Shown: positions 32,029 through 43,106 of the stretch, piece after piece
Layout: each line of letters opens with the position of its first letter
How positions within the stretch are numbered: the stretch's first letter is position 1
Program-made: the position numbers and the translations under genes
Notes under the pieces: model-generated
Told to the model about the DNA's origin: nothing
Seen by the model: only the letters and a program-made list of their open reading frames with translations
Database searches by the model: none
NCBI RefSeq assembly: GCF_042186555.1
Contig: NC_133324.1
Coordinates: forward strand, 7,791,758 to 7,855,757
Source: Aquarana catesbeiana
Taxonomy: Eukaryota > Chordata > Amphibia > Anura > Ranidae
Length of the DNA stretch: 64,000 nucleotides
Direction: 5' to 3'

Positions 32029-33159
32029 GTGCGCTTACAGTCAAGTGATCAGAAGTATTTATGTTAAATAATGGTAACATTCATAAATTGACTGTAAATA
32101 ATTAATGAAATCACATAATCAATTCATAAAGTGCTAGTAAAAAAGTGATAATGATAGAGTCCAATATTAAATTAAGTGCACATATGGTTAAGTGACCAGA
32201 GATTATGATCAAAGTTCATAAATTACTGTAAAAAAAGTTCATAAATTACTGAAAAAAACAAACAAAAAAAACCCAAAAAAATGTCTATTCAAAGAGAGCT
32301 CAATAAGGACACACAAATCCCATGAAGGAGAAATCACATATCCACAGTTCTTCGGTCCCAGCCTGTGTGAGGAGAAAGAGGAAGGAAGGAGTGTGAAAGG
32401 AATATTCAAGCAATTGGTGAATCCAGGTAACAGTAAAATTGAGCCCTTACCAGAAGTGGTGGACCTCCTTAATAGCAAGGTCATATGCGTGTACAGATAC
32501 GGCCCTCTGCAGGGACAGATGGATGGCAGCGTCCGGGTTCACAGATGGATACCGTGTTCCCAAGGGAAGCAACTCCAACGTGTCAGCCTAAGGGGAAGCA
32601 CTCACTGGTCCGGAGGGCCATGAGTGCAAAGAGAGGCAGAAAAAGCTCCGATGGTGTAGTAAAATTAAAAGCTTTATTTCTTATGGGGGCAGGGAACACA
32701 TCTCCACCATAAGGTATATAAAAAATTTAAAAGCTGGCATACAAACAAAGCGAACACCCATGTAAACAAGCATGGGGCGTACAACGTGATGGCGTACAGT
32801 GCGTAGCCATGCCCTACATGTTTCGTCATAGATGACGTCTTCAGTAATTTATGAACTTTGATCATAATCTCTGGTCACTTAACCATATGTGCACTTAATT
32901 TAATATTGCACTCTATCATTATTTTTTACTAGCACTTTATGAATTGATTATGTGATTTCATTAATTATTTACAGTCAATTTATGAATGTTACCATTATTT
33001 AACATATACACTTCTGATCACTTGACTGTAAGCGAACTTAGTTTATTCTTTTTAGTTTTATTACATTGATATTAGTGGGGTTTTTTTTGTTGCAGCTGCA
33101 GTTTAGTGTTTATAATTGTTTGCTTTTTAGCGCATTTTTTTCTTTTATACTTTTTTTGC
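32029..33159 (+). mobile_element. fold-back retroelement with hammerhead-like motif (Penelope-like family candidate)
   Basis: Flanked by AGTGTTGTAC at 32019-32028 and 33160-33169, inside the Harbinger-like MITE. Arms of about 205 bp (32032-32235 and 32842-33035) are near-perfect inverted copies, e.g. TTACAGTCAAGTGATCAGAAG against its complement at 33010-33030. The loop carries a hammerhead-like core on the minus strand. A one-sided tail of about 125 bp follows the right arm, with TTGCAGCTGCAG and then TTTTTAGCGCATTT. The short plus-strand ORFs in the loop have no family match. Confidence 0.7.
32811..32844 (-). ncRNA. hammerhead-ribozyme-like motif with intact core boxes
   Basis: On the minus strand: CTGAAGA (fits CUGANGA), then stem II GTCA-TCTA-TGAC preceded by one C, then GAAA, then the self-complementary CATG between A and T, then A as the cleavage-site base. 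Both conserved boxes are intact. Stem I is poor: sequence before CTGAAGA (AAATTA) does not pair with GGGC after the cleavage site. Activity is doubtful without a partner. Confidence 0.5.
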
Positions 33160-33285
33160 AGTGTTGTACATCACCGTGTTCTCAGTGGTCGAAAGTTCAG
33201 AGAACTTTTGTGGGACCGTGTGCATGCAAGGCAAGCTTGAGCGGAATTCCGACGGAAATTCCGATCGTGCGTACGGGGCATTAGA

Positions 33286-33445
33286 GGGGAATTTATCAAA
33301 ACTGGAACAGCCAGAATCTGGGGCAGTTATGCATGGTAACCAATCAGCTTCTATCTTTCATCTTCAAATCTTAACTAAACAAGCTGAAGATAGAAGCTGA
33401 TTGGTTGTTCCAGATTCTGGCTGCTCAAGTTTTGATAAATTCCCC
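33286..33445. mobile_element. 160-bp hairpin MITE
   Basis: GGGGAATTTATCAAAACTGG at the left and CAAGTTTTGATAAATTCCCC at the right are inverted copies. Inner words CCAGAATCTGG and ACCAATCAGCTTCTATCTTC are also repeated inverted. No ORF. TA or ATTA lies outside each end, but the TSD is not certain. Confidence 0.75.
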
Positions 33446-33603
33446 ATTAATGTCATATTATCAGCTTTCACTGATGGCTGTAATCATTTATGAAATAATA
33501 CATTTACTCTTACCTCTTTATCTGATTGGTCCGGTGAAATAAAAGCACCACTAAAATCTGCTTATAGTCATTGTAGACAGATCAGATGACATGTTTGTTG
33601 CTC

Positions 33604-34811
33604 TTAACCCCTTCCCGCCGACCGAACGCATATATGCGTACTCGGCTTTCCGGGGTTATACCGGGATGATGCCCGCAGCTGCAGGCATCATCCCGGTACC
33701 GTTGTTTTCAACGGGCGATCGGCTACCCGAGTATAACAACCGATGCGGCTAAAAGCCGCTCGGTTGTTATACCGGAGGAGCGGGAGGGGACATCCCCCCC
33801 CTCCCGCTGCCTCCCGCCGCTGTTATTGGGCCTCCGATCGGGAGGCCCGGTGTCCGTTCGGCTGCCTTCAGCAGCTGGGGGCGGACTGGAACGAAGCTGC
33901 GAGCGGCTTCGTTCCAGCCTTCTTCTTGTAAATGCGGAAGTGACGTCATGACGTCACTTCCCGTTTACTCGGCTGCCAATGGCGCCGAATTTAAAAAAGT
34001 ACACAGTATTCAGAATCGCCGTTTTCAGCGATCTGAATACTTTGAAGTGTAAAGGAGGGATCGGGGGTCTTTTAGACCCCCGATCCCTCCATAAAGAGTA
34101 CCTGTCACCACATATTACTGTCACAAGGGATGTTTACATTGCTTGTGACAGCAATAAAAGTAAAAAAAAAAAAAAAAATTTAAACACAATTTATAAAGTA
34201 CAAAAATAAATAAATTAAATTAAAAAAAAAAAAAAAAAAATTTTTAAAGTGCCCCTGTCCCCGCGAGCTCGCGCAGCGAAGAAAACGCATACGGAAGTCG
34301 CGCCCGCATATGTAAACGGTGTTCAAACACAACATGTGAGGTATCGCCGCGATCAGAGTGAGAGCAATAATTCTAGCCCTAGACCTCCTCTGTAGCTCAA
34401 ACCTGGTAACCGTAAAATTTTTTTAAATCGTCGCCTATGGAAATTCAAAGGTACCGTAGTTCGTCGCCATTCCACGAGTGCGTGCAATTATAAAGGGTGA
34501 CATGTTTGGTATCTATTTACTCGGCATAACATCATCTTTCACATTATACAAAAAAATTGGGGTAACTTTACTGTTTGGATTTTTTAAAATACATGAAAGT
34601 GTCACTTTTCCAAAAATTTGCGTTTAAAACACCGCTGCACAAATACCGTGTGATAAAAAATATTGCAACAATCGGCATTTTATTCTCTAGATTCTCTGCT
34701 AAAAAAATATATATAATGTTTGGGGGTTCTAAGTCATTTTCTAGCAAAAAATACGGATTTTAACTTGTAAACACCAAATTTCAAAAATAGGCTTAGTCAT
34801 GAAAGGGTTAA
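33604..34811. mobile_element. non-autonomous TTAA-flanked (piggyBac-like) element
   Basis: TTAA at 33604-33607 and 34808-34811. The left end CCCCTTCCCGCCGACCG resembles the GCCGACCG left end of the piggyBac element at 25.1 kb, and the right end GTCATGAAAGGG is similar in style. The GC-rich left half has hairpins (CATCATCCCGGTA/TACCGGGATGATG; AAGTGACGTCATGACGTCACTT; GATCGGGGGTCTTTTAGACC...). The right half is AT-rich. No transposase. It ends about 90 bp before exon 3. Confidence 0.78.
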
Positions 34812-34904
34812 AAAACAAACAAAAAATTAAAACATTTTCTAAGGTTTTCTTCTGTCCATTAAGAGTTTCAGATTGATTATACAGACTGTTTTCTTTCTTT
34901 CTAG

Positions 34905-35690
34905 ATTAGTTATGGAGCCAGAGATACTTTACTGACTGATAGAAAGATGTATCCAAACTTTTTCCGGACAGTTCCGGATAATGAGATGCAATATGTGGCC
35001 ATAGCAAAGTTACTGGAAAGGTTGAAGTGGAACTGGGTCGGGATCCTTACATCTGATGATGAATACGGAGAGAGGGAGATCCAACAACTCAGCAAACAGT
35101 TATCTAATCATGGAATTTGTATTGAATTCAAGATTCTGGTGTCTGTAAAGAATTATGATAAAATTCCTCCAGAGCTGCGGACCTCAACTACGGAAGTTCT
35201 TATTATTTGTGGCTCAGTTAGTATGACTTATTACAAGTTTTTGTATAATAATGTCCCTTATCACACGGAGAAAACATTTATTCTACCAGATTCTTGGTCA
35301 ATGAGTGAAGTGTTTTTTGTTCTCAGTAACTGCAGCTTGGTGTTTACATTCCCCCATCTCTACAAAAAGGGATTGCTGGAATATTTTTATAATATTTATC
35401 CATCCAGCCACCCAAATGACCCACTGATGGAGGATATTCTCATATCTGAATATCAATGCTTTTCAAAAAACCAAATGAAAAATTACCTTATTCCACTCAC
35501 AACTAGATCACCTCTTAGGGACTGCAGTTTGGAGACTCTTCCGCTTGGTTTATCTTATCCTGATGAGAAAACATTCTATAAAGTGTATATTGCAGTCTAC
35601 ATTTTGGCTCAAGCATTACATGACATGGATTTCTCTTTTAAAATAAATAACAAAAAATCTGAAATAAATCCACACACACTAAAGTATAAG
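34905..35690 (+). CDS. vmn2r: V2R-type vomeronasal receptor, exon 3 (bulk of Venus-flytrap domain)
   Basis: The acceptor TTTCTTTCTAG and donor AAG|GTGAGA bound 786 bp (262 residues), phase 0 at both ends. It starts ISYGARDTLLTDRKMYPNFF, then RTVPDNEMQYVAIAKLL and WNWVGILTSDDEYGE, all canonical V2R/class C lobe-2 signatures. Cysteines in SEYQCF and LRDCSLE are those usual near the end of this exon. YKVYIAVYILAQALHDM is the conserved helix before the exon end. The open frame continues past the donor to 35879, but that part has no family resemblance, while exon 4 joins perfectly after Lys (HTLKYK-LSRYVKEV). No lesions seen. Confidence 0.95.
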
Positions 35691-36519
35691 GTGAGAGCGT
35701 CCAATGAAAGTTTACTCGTATCTTTTTATACTCGGTCAGTTCAGTACTGGAACACAATGTGCCCAGACAAAAATTACACCCAGTTTAGGTTCATGTTTAG
35801 TTTAGAGGTGTTTAACCCTTTCACTTCGGGAGCTGTTTTTTTAAAAATGTTTGCACCCATGATAAAAAAAACATTTTAGGCCTGAAGATTATATAAAACC
35901 CCTAAACAGCATACAATATATTTTCTATAAGGAGAGACCCTGGAGAAACAATTCTTGCTGTATCATCTTTTTCTGTCACATGATATTAGTGCAATGGTTT
36001 ACCAAATGTAATCTTTTGTTTTCAGTAAAAGATACACAAAGTTCATTTTAGGGCATACAAATGTCATATATTACCCAATTATTTGGTAAAGTATAAAAGA
36101 TGAAGTTGCACTGAATAAATAGATAGTCAGTATGGAAAGTCTTAAAATGACCGGCACCTCTGAAATGGTGACAAACTTTAGTACCTTCACTTTTCCATAG
36201 GTAATGTTTTAAAGGCTAAGTTCACCTTTTGGAACATGTTACATGGCACATCAGTATTTAGGGTGTAACATGTTCCAGCACATGTTCCCTCACCCCCCAA
36301 ACCTCCCATGCCAGTGGGTAGGGGGTTCTTCTCTCCCAAAACTGCAGCCACATTTAAAATCAGCTCCACCCACACAGCCATGTCATTTATTTACAAGAAT
36401 CTGTGAATGAATAAACTACAAGTCCTGTCTTCCATCGTGGCAGAAAGAATTGTAGTATCGATGGACTGTGATTGTGCTGATCAGTGCACTCATTGTCCAT
36501 TCACAAGTCCTCCAGCTTT
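35691..36519. other. start of intron 3, MITE-like fragment
   Basis: 35691-36205 is unremarkable AT-rich intron. From about 36206, TTTTAAAGGCTAAGTTCACC...GGAACATGTTACATG opens a MITE-type end I associate with frog genomes, followed by CACCCCCCAAACC and unclassified sequence to about 36519. The matching right end was not found. Confidence 0.4.
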
Positions 36520-37685
36520 CTGAGCGTGCTCAGTCTGAGGCTGTGGAACTCGGTGTAAGTGGAGCTGGTATAAGTGGGAGTTAAAAACCAGAGTTATAGA
36601 GTGAATTATTAAATAGAGATGTGTGGCGCTACTCCATCAATCAGTATCAAACAGATAATCCGAAATTCCAACTAGACTTATCTAGGATATAGGGTGAAGT
36701 TGGTAGAGTGAACTCCACCCCCTATAATCAATGCCAGGAAACAATATATTGACTTAAAAAAGATGTCACCATACATGGGTTGATCAAAGAGGAGATCAAT
36801 TCTAAAGAATGGAGATGGGAAAATAAATACCAATAATAAAAATAAATCAATAAGCTATCTCAGTGCCCAGAAAATTCAATATGAATAGTATAAGCCACCT
36901 CACATCAAGTGACCAATTAGAAAGTAGATCTGTGAATAAGCTAGCTTCCCAAAATATCTGAAACAACCAAAATCCTTAATCATAAACGAAATTGACAATG
37001 TGGCGCAAGTGCCAGCTGAAAATCAAATATAATCTAGTGCTGATATCAAAATAAAGTGAATCTTATAAGTGAACCACTATAATGGACTGCTATAAAGTGC
37101 AAAAAATCCCTATAATGAAATGATTTTGACATATAATCCACAATATAATAATACAGTCATAACATAATAAACATCCTAATATAGTATCGGTAAATCAAAC
37201 GTATAAAACTTATAAAAAAAAATATTTTTTGGGTACAATAGGACAGATAATCCCACAATAGAGATGCTGTCCCCAATAGTGACAATAGTGCAGTATAGTC
37301 CATACAACAAGTGCAATTGTGATAAGTGATTTCCACAGGTGACAGTCTTTAAATAAAGTGCAAATTGTGCCTGGTATTTTTCTTCTATGCATCTCCCACT
37401 GTTTCCCCCAGCCTCTCACCTCCAACAGCGGCCCCCAAATGGGCCAAGTAGAGCAGATAAATTTTCTAGGAGAGGATGTATCACATGAAGCGCCTCCTTA
37501 GCATCTATGGGTCTGTCTCTCTGCAACTCCTCCTGCAGCTCACAGCAATCCCAGCATTCCCAGCAGTTATTTAGGAACAAAGGAGAGGTCTCATGGTGCA
37601 GTAATTCAATACAAATTTATTGAAAAATAGAATAACTTACATTTAAAAACACAGCGATCAGTGGATGTGTAAAGCTTCCGGGTTC

Positions 37686-37735
37686 CTACCCTGACGCGTT
37701 GCGTCACACCACGTGACTTTATCAAAGGATCCCTT
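37686..37735 (-). ncRNA. hammerhead-like motif, left arm of the palindrome
   Basis: Minus strand: TCCT, TTGATAA (CUGAUGA with two transitions), AGTCAC-GTGG-TGTGAC as stem II, GCAA in place of GAAA, the self-complementary core of ACGCGT, C, then AGGG pairing with TCCT as stem I. The architecture is right, but three invariant positions are changed, so cleavage is unlikely. Confidence 0.5.
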
Positions 37736-37780
37736 TGATAAAGTCACGTGGTGTGACGCAACGCAACGCGTCAGGGTAGG
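37730..37780 (+). ncRNA. hammerhead-like motif, right arm of the palindrome
   Basis: Plus strand: CCCT, TTGATAA, AGTCAC-GTGG-TGTGAC, GCAA, then a duplicated CGCAACGCGTC where the left arm has CGCGTC, then AGGG. Stem I CCCT/AGGG is perfect here. The five-base duplication next to the second core box and the TTGATAA box argue against activity. Confidence 0.5.
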
Positions 37781-39056
37781 AGGAGTCAGGTGCCAACGCT
37801 TCTCGGGGACGGCCGAACCCGGAAGCTTTACACATCCACTGATCGCTGTGTTTTTAAATGTAAGTTATTCTATTTTTCAATAAATTTGTATTGAATTACT
37901 GCACCATGAGACCTCTCCTTTGTTCCTAAATAACTGCTGGGAATGCTGGAATTGCTGTGAGCTGCGGGAGGAGTTGCAGAGAGACAGACCCATAGATGCT
38001 AAGGAGGCGCTTCATGTGATACATCCTCTCCTAGAAAATGTATCCGCTCTACTTGGCCCATTTGGGGGCCGCTGCTGGAGGTGAGAGGCTGGGGGAAACA
38101 GTGGGAGATGCACTAGAACGTGCATAGAAGAAAAATACCAGTCATTGCACAATTTGCACTTTATTTAAAGACTGTCACCTGTGGAAATCACTTATCACAA
38201 TTGCACTTGTTGTATGGACTATACTGCACTATTGTCACTATTGGGGACAGCATCTCTATTGTGGGATTATCTGTCCTATTGTACCCAAAAAAATATTTTT
38301 TTTTTTAATAAGTTTTATACGTTTGATTTACCGATACTATATTAGGATGTTTATTATGTTATGACTGTATTATTATATTGTGGATTATATGTCAAAATCA
38401 TTTTATTATAGGGATTTTTTGCACTTTATATCAGTCCATTATAGTGGTTCACTTATAAGATTCACTTTATTTTGATATCAGCACTAGATTATATTTGATT
38501 TTCAGCTGGCACTTGCGCCACATTGTCAATTTCGTTTATGATTAAGGATTTTGGTTGTTTCAGATATTTTGGGAAGCTAGCTTATTCACAGATCTACTTT
38601 CTAATTGGTCACTTGATGTGAGGTGGCTTATACTATTCATATTGAATTTTCTGGGCACTGAGATAGCTTATTGATTTATTTTTATTATTGGTATTTATTT
38701 TCCCATCTCCACTCTTTAGAATTGATCTCCTCTTTGATCAACCCATGTATGGTGACATCTTTTTTAAGTCAATATATTGTTTCCTGGCATTGATTATAGG
38801 GGGTGGAGTTCACTCTACCAACTTCACCCTATATCCTAGATAAGTCTAGTTGGAATTTCAGATTATCTGTTTGATACTGATTGATGGAGTAGCGCCACAC
38901 ATCTCTATTTAATATTCTATCCTGGGGGAGCTGAGTGGACCCACCTGTGTTGGCGGCTCTCTATCGGGTATTTTACCGTCAGTCCCAATAATTAGATTTT
39001 TGTTCACTATTGTGGTCTTTTGCGCACTAGCTCGCTTATATATATAGAGTGAATTA

Positions 39057-39652
39057 GTCTTGCTTGTTGATTGCTGGGTTTGCTGGGTTGCATTTTTGGG
39101 GCTTTTCCTTTTAGTTTTTCATTTGCCTTTTTCTGTCACTTTTTAAATAGCTTTTTTTTTTCTTTTTTTTTTTTTTTTTCTCTGGTTCCTTCAGTCTATC
39201 AATTAAGGGGGGTGGTTAATTGCTCACAGGTGCCTATTTAACTGGGTGTAGGACTCAGTCTGAGCATGCTCAGTCTGAGGCTGTGGAACTCGGTGTAAGT
39301 GGAGCTGGTATAAGTGGGAGTTAAAAACCAGAGTTTAAAACAGGAGGTTATAACAGGGGTCATAGTACCTGTGTAGTGTGAGTATCTGAGTGTTGTCTGA
39401 GTAGTGTGTGTGGATTGTTAGTACTTGTGTATTGTGTACTGTATACTTGAGTATTGCGAGTGCACGTAGGTCTGCGACTGTTCTGCGATTGCACGTAGGT
39501 CTGTGAGTACCTGTGTATTGTCTTGTTGTGTACCTGTGTATTGACTTGTTGTGTACCTGTGTATTGTCTTGAGTATTAGTGCCAGGAAGCTAGCTGTTAG
39601 GTAATTTGGACAGTGTAAAATCCCCAAATCCTCACTAAATTTAATAGGTACG
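39057..39652 (+). mobile_element. 5' untranslated region of the CR1
   Basis: Contains a T-rich tract (39148-39180) and the second copy of the CTGAGCATGCTCAGTCTGAG unit (39258). It also has several short direct repeats of GTACCTGTGTATTGTCTTG (39506-39575) before the ORF1 start. No coding potential. The repeats may be remains of an internal promoter. Confidence 0.6.
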
Positions 39653-40632
39653 ATGCCCGGCGGGTGTGGAGAGGCGACTCTTTGTACATCTTGCCGCATG
39701 TATGCGTTCCTTGATCATCCGATCGAGAGCGAATACTGCTGTGCAAAATGTAATCACATTGTTTCCCTGGAAGCCCAGGTTCTGAATCTGGGGAAGCAAC
39801 TGTCAGCACTGAGAAGTCCCTCCATACTAAAGGAGAGCCAGGAACGTACACGGCAGGTGCCGGCAGGGGCCAGCACAGAGGCAGGTGGAGACAATGAGGT
39901 GCAGGCACCAGCAAAGAGTAGATGGGTGACAGTCAGGAGGGGTAGAGGGGGAAGTGCCAGAGAGGCCGATCCAGGACTGGAGCATCCCAATAAGTACTCT
40001 CCATTGAGTGACATTGGTGAAACCAGTCAGGGACCAGCACTGCTGGAGATGAGGGACTCTCCTAGCTGCCAGGGGAAGAACTCCTCCAGTGAGAGTGGGG
40101 GGCAGCAAAGGGAAAGGAAAGACAGATTCTGGTGGTAGGGGACTCAGTTCTTAGAAGGACAGAGAGGGCAATCTGTAACCAAGACCTGAAGCGCCGAACA
40201 GTATGTTGTCTACCGGGCGCTCAGGTTCGGCACATCACGGATCTTGTAGACAGATTACTGGGAGGGGCTGGGGAAGACTCGGCTGTCATGGTGCACGTTG
40301 GCACCAATGACAAAGTCAGAGGCAGATGGAGTGTCCTAAAGAACGATTTTAGGGACTTAGGTGCTAAATTGATGAAAAGGACCTCCAAGGTAGTATTCTC
40401 AGGAATACTACCGGTACATCAAGCCACACCAGAAAGGCAGAGGGAGATTAGGGAAGTAAACAAGTGGCTGAAGAGCTGGTGTAGTAAGGAGGGGTTTGGG
40501 TTCCTGGAGGACTGGGCCGACTTCTCAGTCGGTAACCGGTACTATAGAAGGGACGGACTGCACCTAAATGAGGAGGGTGCAGATCTGCTGGGAATGAAGA
40601 TGGCCAAAAAGTTAGAGGGGTTTTTAAACTAG
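39653..40632 (+). pseudogene. CR1 ORF1 with zinc-type motif and SGNH esterase domain, frameshifted
   Basis: The first frame (39653-40138) has CTSCRMYAFL and YCCAKCNHIV, a cysteine-rich motif, then a coiled-coil-like segment VSLEAQVLNLGKQLSAL and a basic, serine-rich stretch. A one-base frameshift near 40130 moves to the second frame (40132-40632). That frame holds an SGNH/GDSL hydrolase: VGDSVLRRTE (block I serine), MVHVGTND (block III GxND) and DGLHLNEEGADLL (block V D..H). CR1-type ORF1 proteins with an esterase domain are known from several vertebrates and are thought to act in RNP/membrane association. Catalytic residues are still readable. Confidence 0.8.
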
Positions 40633-40658
40633 GCGATGGTGGGGAGGGTCCAGAGACA

Positions 40659-43105
40659 GTGATAGCCAGCACGGAAGATATTCCAGAGGGTAGTATTGGG
40701 GGCATTAGTGGTAGGTTAACCAAAGCACAAAAACACAAGGTGAGTATAGTAGCAAGTCCTAGTTGCAATTTTGAAACACCCAATACGAGGACCATATGCG
40801 ACCGTTCTAAACTATGTGGTATGTTCACCAATGCCAGGAGCATGGCGGACAAGATGGGTGAACTAGAGATACTGTTGTAAAAGGAGGATTTGGAGTTTGT
40901 GGGAATTTCAGAGACCTGGTTCAACAGCTCTCATGATTGGCTGGCAAACATTCAAGGGTATACCCTATACCGCAAGGATAGAGAGGGTAAAAAAGGGGGA
41001 GGGGTATGCCTATATATCAAGAATAATGTACAAGCGAATGTGAGAGATGACATCACTGAGGGAGCTAGAGAGGAGGTGGAATCCTTATGGGTAGAGCTCC
41101 AAAGGGATGAAGCTAAGGGGAAAATAATACTGGGAGTATGCTATAGGCCCCCTAACCTGAGGGAGGAAGTGGAGAGGGATCTCCTATCACAAATTGGATT
41201 AGCAGCAAGGATGGGAAGTGTTATCATAATGGGGGATTTTAATTATCCAGACATAGACTGGGCGGAGGGAACCGCGCATTCATTTACTGTAAGGCTCGCT
41301 AGTTCCTTAATGACTTGCAGGACAATTTTATGGGTCAGATGGTAGACGCACCAACTAGAAATAAAACATTACTGGATCTACTGATTACCAACAATACAGA
41401 CCTGATCACAGATGTGGAAATATGGGGCAATTTAGGTAATAGCGATCACAGGTCAATTAGTTTCAGTATAAATCACACAAATAGGAAACATGAAGGGAAC
41501 ACAAAGACACTGAATTTCAAAAGAGCCAACTTCCCCAAACTACAAACCTTGCTAAAAGGCATAAATTGGGAGAAATTATGGAACAAAGAATACGGAGGTG
41601 AGATGGGTTTGCTTTAAGAGCATATTAAATAAGGGCATTAGCCAATGTATCCCATTGGGTAATAAATTTAAAAGAGCGGACAAAAATCCTGGATGGCTTA
41701 ACTCCAATGTAAAAATGCATATAAAAGCAAAGGAGAAGACCTTCAAAAAATACAAGGTTGAGGGATCATCCTCAGCATTCAGACTTTATAAAGAATGCAA
41801 TAAGAAATGTAAGGGTGCAATTAGGATGGCTAAGATAGAACATGAAAGACACATAGCGGAGGAGAGTAAAAAAAAAATGCCAACAGTAAAAAAGGGAGGA
41901 CAGACCATATTGGCCCCATAAAGAATGAGGAAGGACATCTGGTTACAAAGGATGGGGAGATGGCAAAGGTATTGAATTTATTCTTCTCCTCAGTCTTCAC
42001 GAGTGAATCGAGGGGCTTCAGTAACCAAAACTGCAGTGTTTATCCTCATGATACAACACAGGAAGCACCTACATGGTTAACAGAGGACAGAATTAAAATT
42101 AGACTTGAAAAACTTAACATTAATAAATCACCGGGACCAGATGGCTTGCATCTGAGGGTACTTAGGGAACTCAGTTAGGTGATTGCCAGACCGTTGTTCC
42201 TAATTTTTACAGACAGTCTATTGACTGGAATGGTACCAGCTGATTGGAGAAAAGCCAATGTAGCACCAATATTTAAAAAGGGCCCAAAAAACATCCCTGG
42301 GAATTACAGACCAGTTAGCCTAACATCAATAGTATGTAAACTCTTGGAGGGGATGATAAGGGACTATATACAAGATTTTAGTAATAAGAATGATATCATT
42401 AGCAGTAATCAGCATGGATTCATGAAGAATCGTTCTTGCCAAACCAATCTATTAACCTTCTATGAGGAGGTGAGTTGCCATCTAGATAAAGGAAGGCCCG
42501 TAGACGTGGTGTATCTGGATTTTGCAAAAGCATTTGACACAGTTCCCCATAAACGTTTACTGTACAAAATAAGGTGCGTTGGCATGGACCATAGGGTGAG
42601 TACATGGATTGAAAACTGGCTACAAGGGCGTGTTCAGAGGGTGGTGATAAATGGGGAATACTCAGAATGGTCAGGGGTGGGTAGTGGGGTTCCCCAGGGT
42701 TCTGTGCTAGGACCAATCCTATTTAATTTGTTTATAAACGAACTGGAGGATGGGATAAACACTTCAATCTCTGTATTTGCAGACGATACTAAGCTAAGCA
42801 GGGCAATAACTTCTCCGCAGGATGTGAAAACCTTGCAAAAAGACCTGAACAAATTAATGGGGTGGGCGACTACATGGCAAATGAGGTTCAATGTAGAAAA
42901 ATGTAAAATAATGCATTTGGGTGGCAAAAATATGAATGCAATCTATACACTGGGGGGGAGAACCTCTGGGGGAATCTAGGATGGAAAAAGGACCTGGGGG
43001 TCCTAGTAGATGATAGGCTCAGCAATGGCATGCAATGCCAAGCTGCTGCTAATAAAGCAAACAGAATATTGGCATGTGTTAAAAGGGGGATCAACTCCAG
43101 AGATA
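40659..43105 (+). pseudogene. CR1 ORF2 (endonuclease and reverse transcriptase), several lesions
   Basis: The APE-type endonuclease starts FTNARSMADKMGELEILL, then an in-frame TAA (40878). It continues FVGISETWFN, GGGVCLYIKNN, LGVCYRPPN and IIMGDFNYPDIDWAEG. After frameshifts (near 41330 and 41600) comes NSDHRSISFSI. A linker (41598-41921) precedes RT: INKSPGPDGLHLRVLREL then a TAG (42176), ADWRKANVAPIFKKG, NYRPVSLTSIVCKLLE, YLDFAKAFDTVPHKRLL, GVPQGSVLGPILFNLFINEL and VFADDTKLSR (active site FADD). The thumb continues in another frame (LGVLVDDRLS) to 43105. The order of domains is normal for CR1. Confidence 0.9.
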
Positions 43106-43106
43106 A

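Larger units (their letters stand above)
31743..33280. mobile_element. Harbinger-like MITE with TTA target duplication, hosting a fold-back element
   Basis: Left end TGCCCTGTACACACGATC and right end GATCGTGCGTACGGGGCA are an inverted pair, with TTA on both sides (31740-31742, 33281-33283). A TTA duplication suits PIF/Harbinger (TWA). Subterminal GGAATTTCCG palindromic words occur at both ends. After removing the insert at 32029-33159 the element is about 0.4 kb and non-coding. Confidence 0.7.
36609..39042 (+). mobile_element. 2.4-kb fold-back retroelement: near-perfect palindrome with hammerhead-like centre
   Basis: Flanked by the 14-bp direct repeat TATAGAGTGAATTA (36595-36608, 39043-39056). 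Left arm about 36610-37730 and right arm about 37732-38930 are inverted copies almost throughout; e.g. GATGTGTGGCGCTACTCCAT at 36619 is complemented at about 38890-38910. The left arm has a deletion of about 40 bp near the centre. A tail of about 120 bp follows the right arm, with GGCGGCTCTC and then TTTTGCGCACTAGCTCG. Small mirrored ORFs (37210-37425 minus, 38120-38308 plus) are consequences of the palindrome. Confidence 0.8.
36520..43106 (+). mobile_element. CR1-type LINE, sense to the V2R gene, 3'-truncated, with inserted palindrome
   Basis: A 5' region with duplicated blocks (36520-36595 and 39258-39335) is followed by ORF1 (39653-40632) and ORF2 (about 40659-43105). It loses identity near 43107, before its 3' end. 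A fold-back element (36609-39042) sits in the 5' region with a clean target duplication. Excising it places the two copies of CTGAGCGTGCTCAGTCTGAG about 287 bp apart, so the CR1 leader probably had tandem promoter-like units. Frameshifts and stops make the copy inactive. Confidence 0.82.

Noticed and set aside
35691..35879. Continuation of the exon 3 open frame
   Set aside because: The conserved V2R sequence stops at AAG|GTGAGA and exon 4 joins in frame; the extra 63 codons are intron read-through.
37210..38308. Mirrored ORFs at 37210-37425 (minus) and 38120-38308 (plus)
   Set aside because: They are duplicates produced by the palindrome, not two genes.
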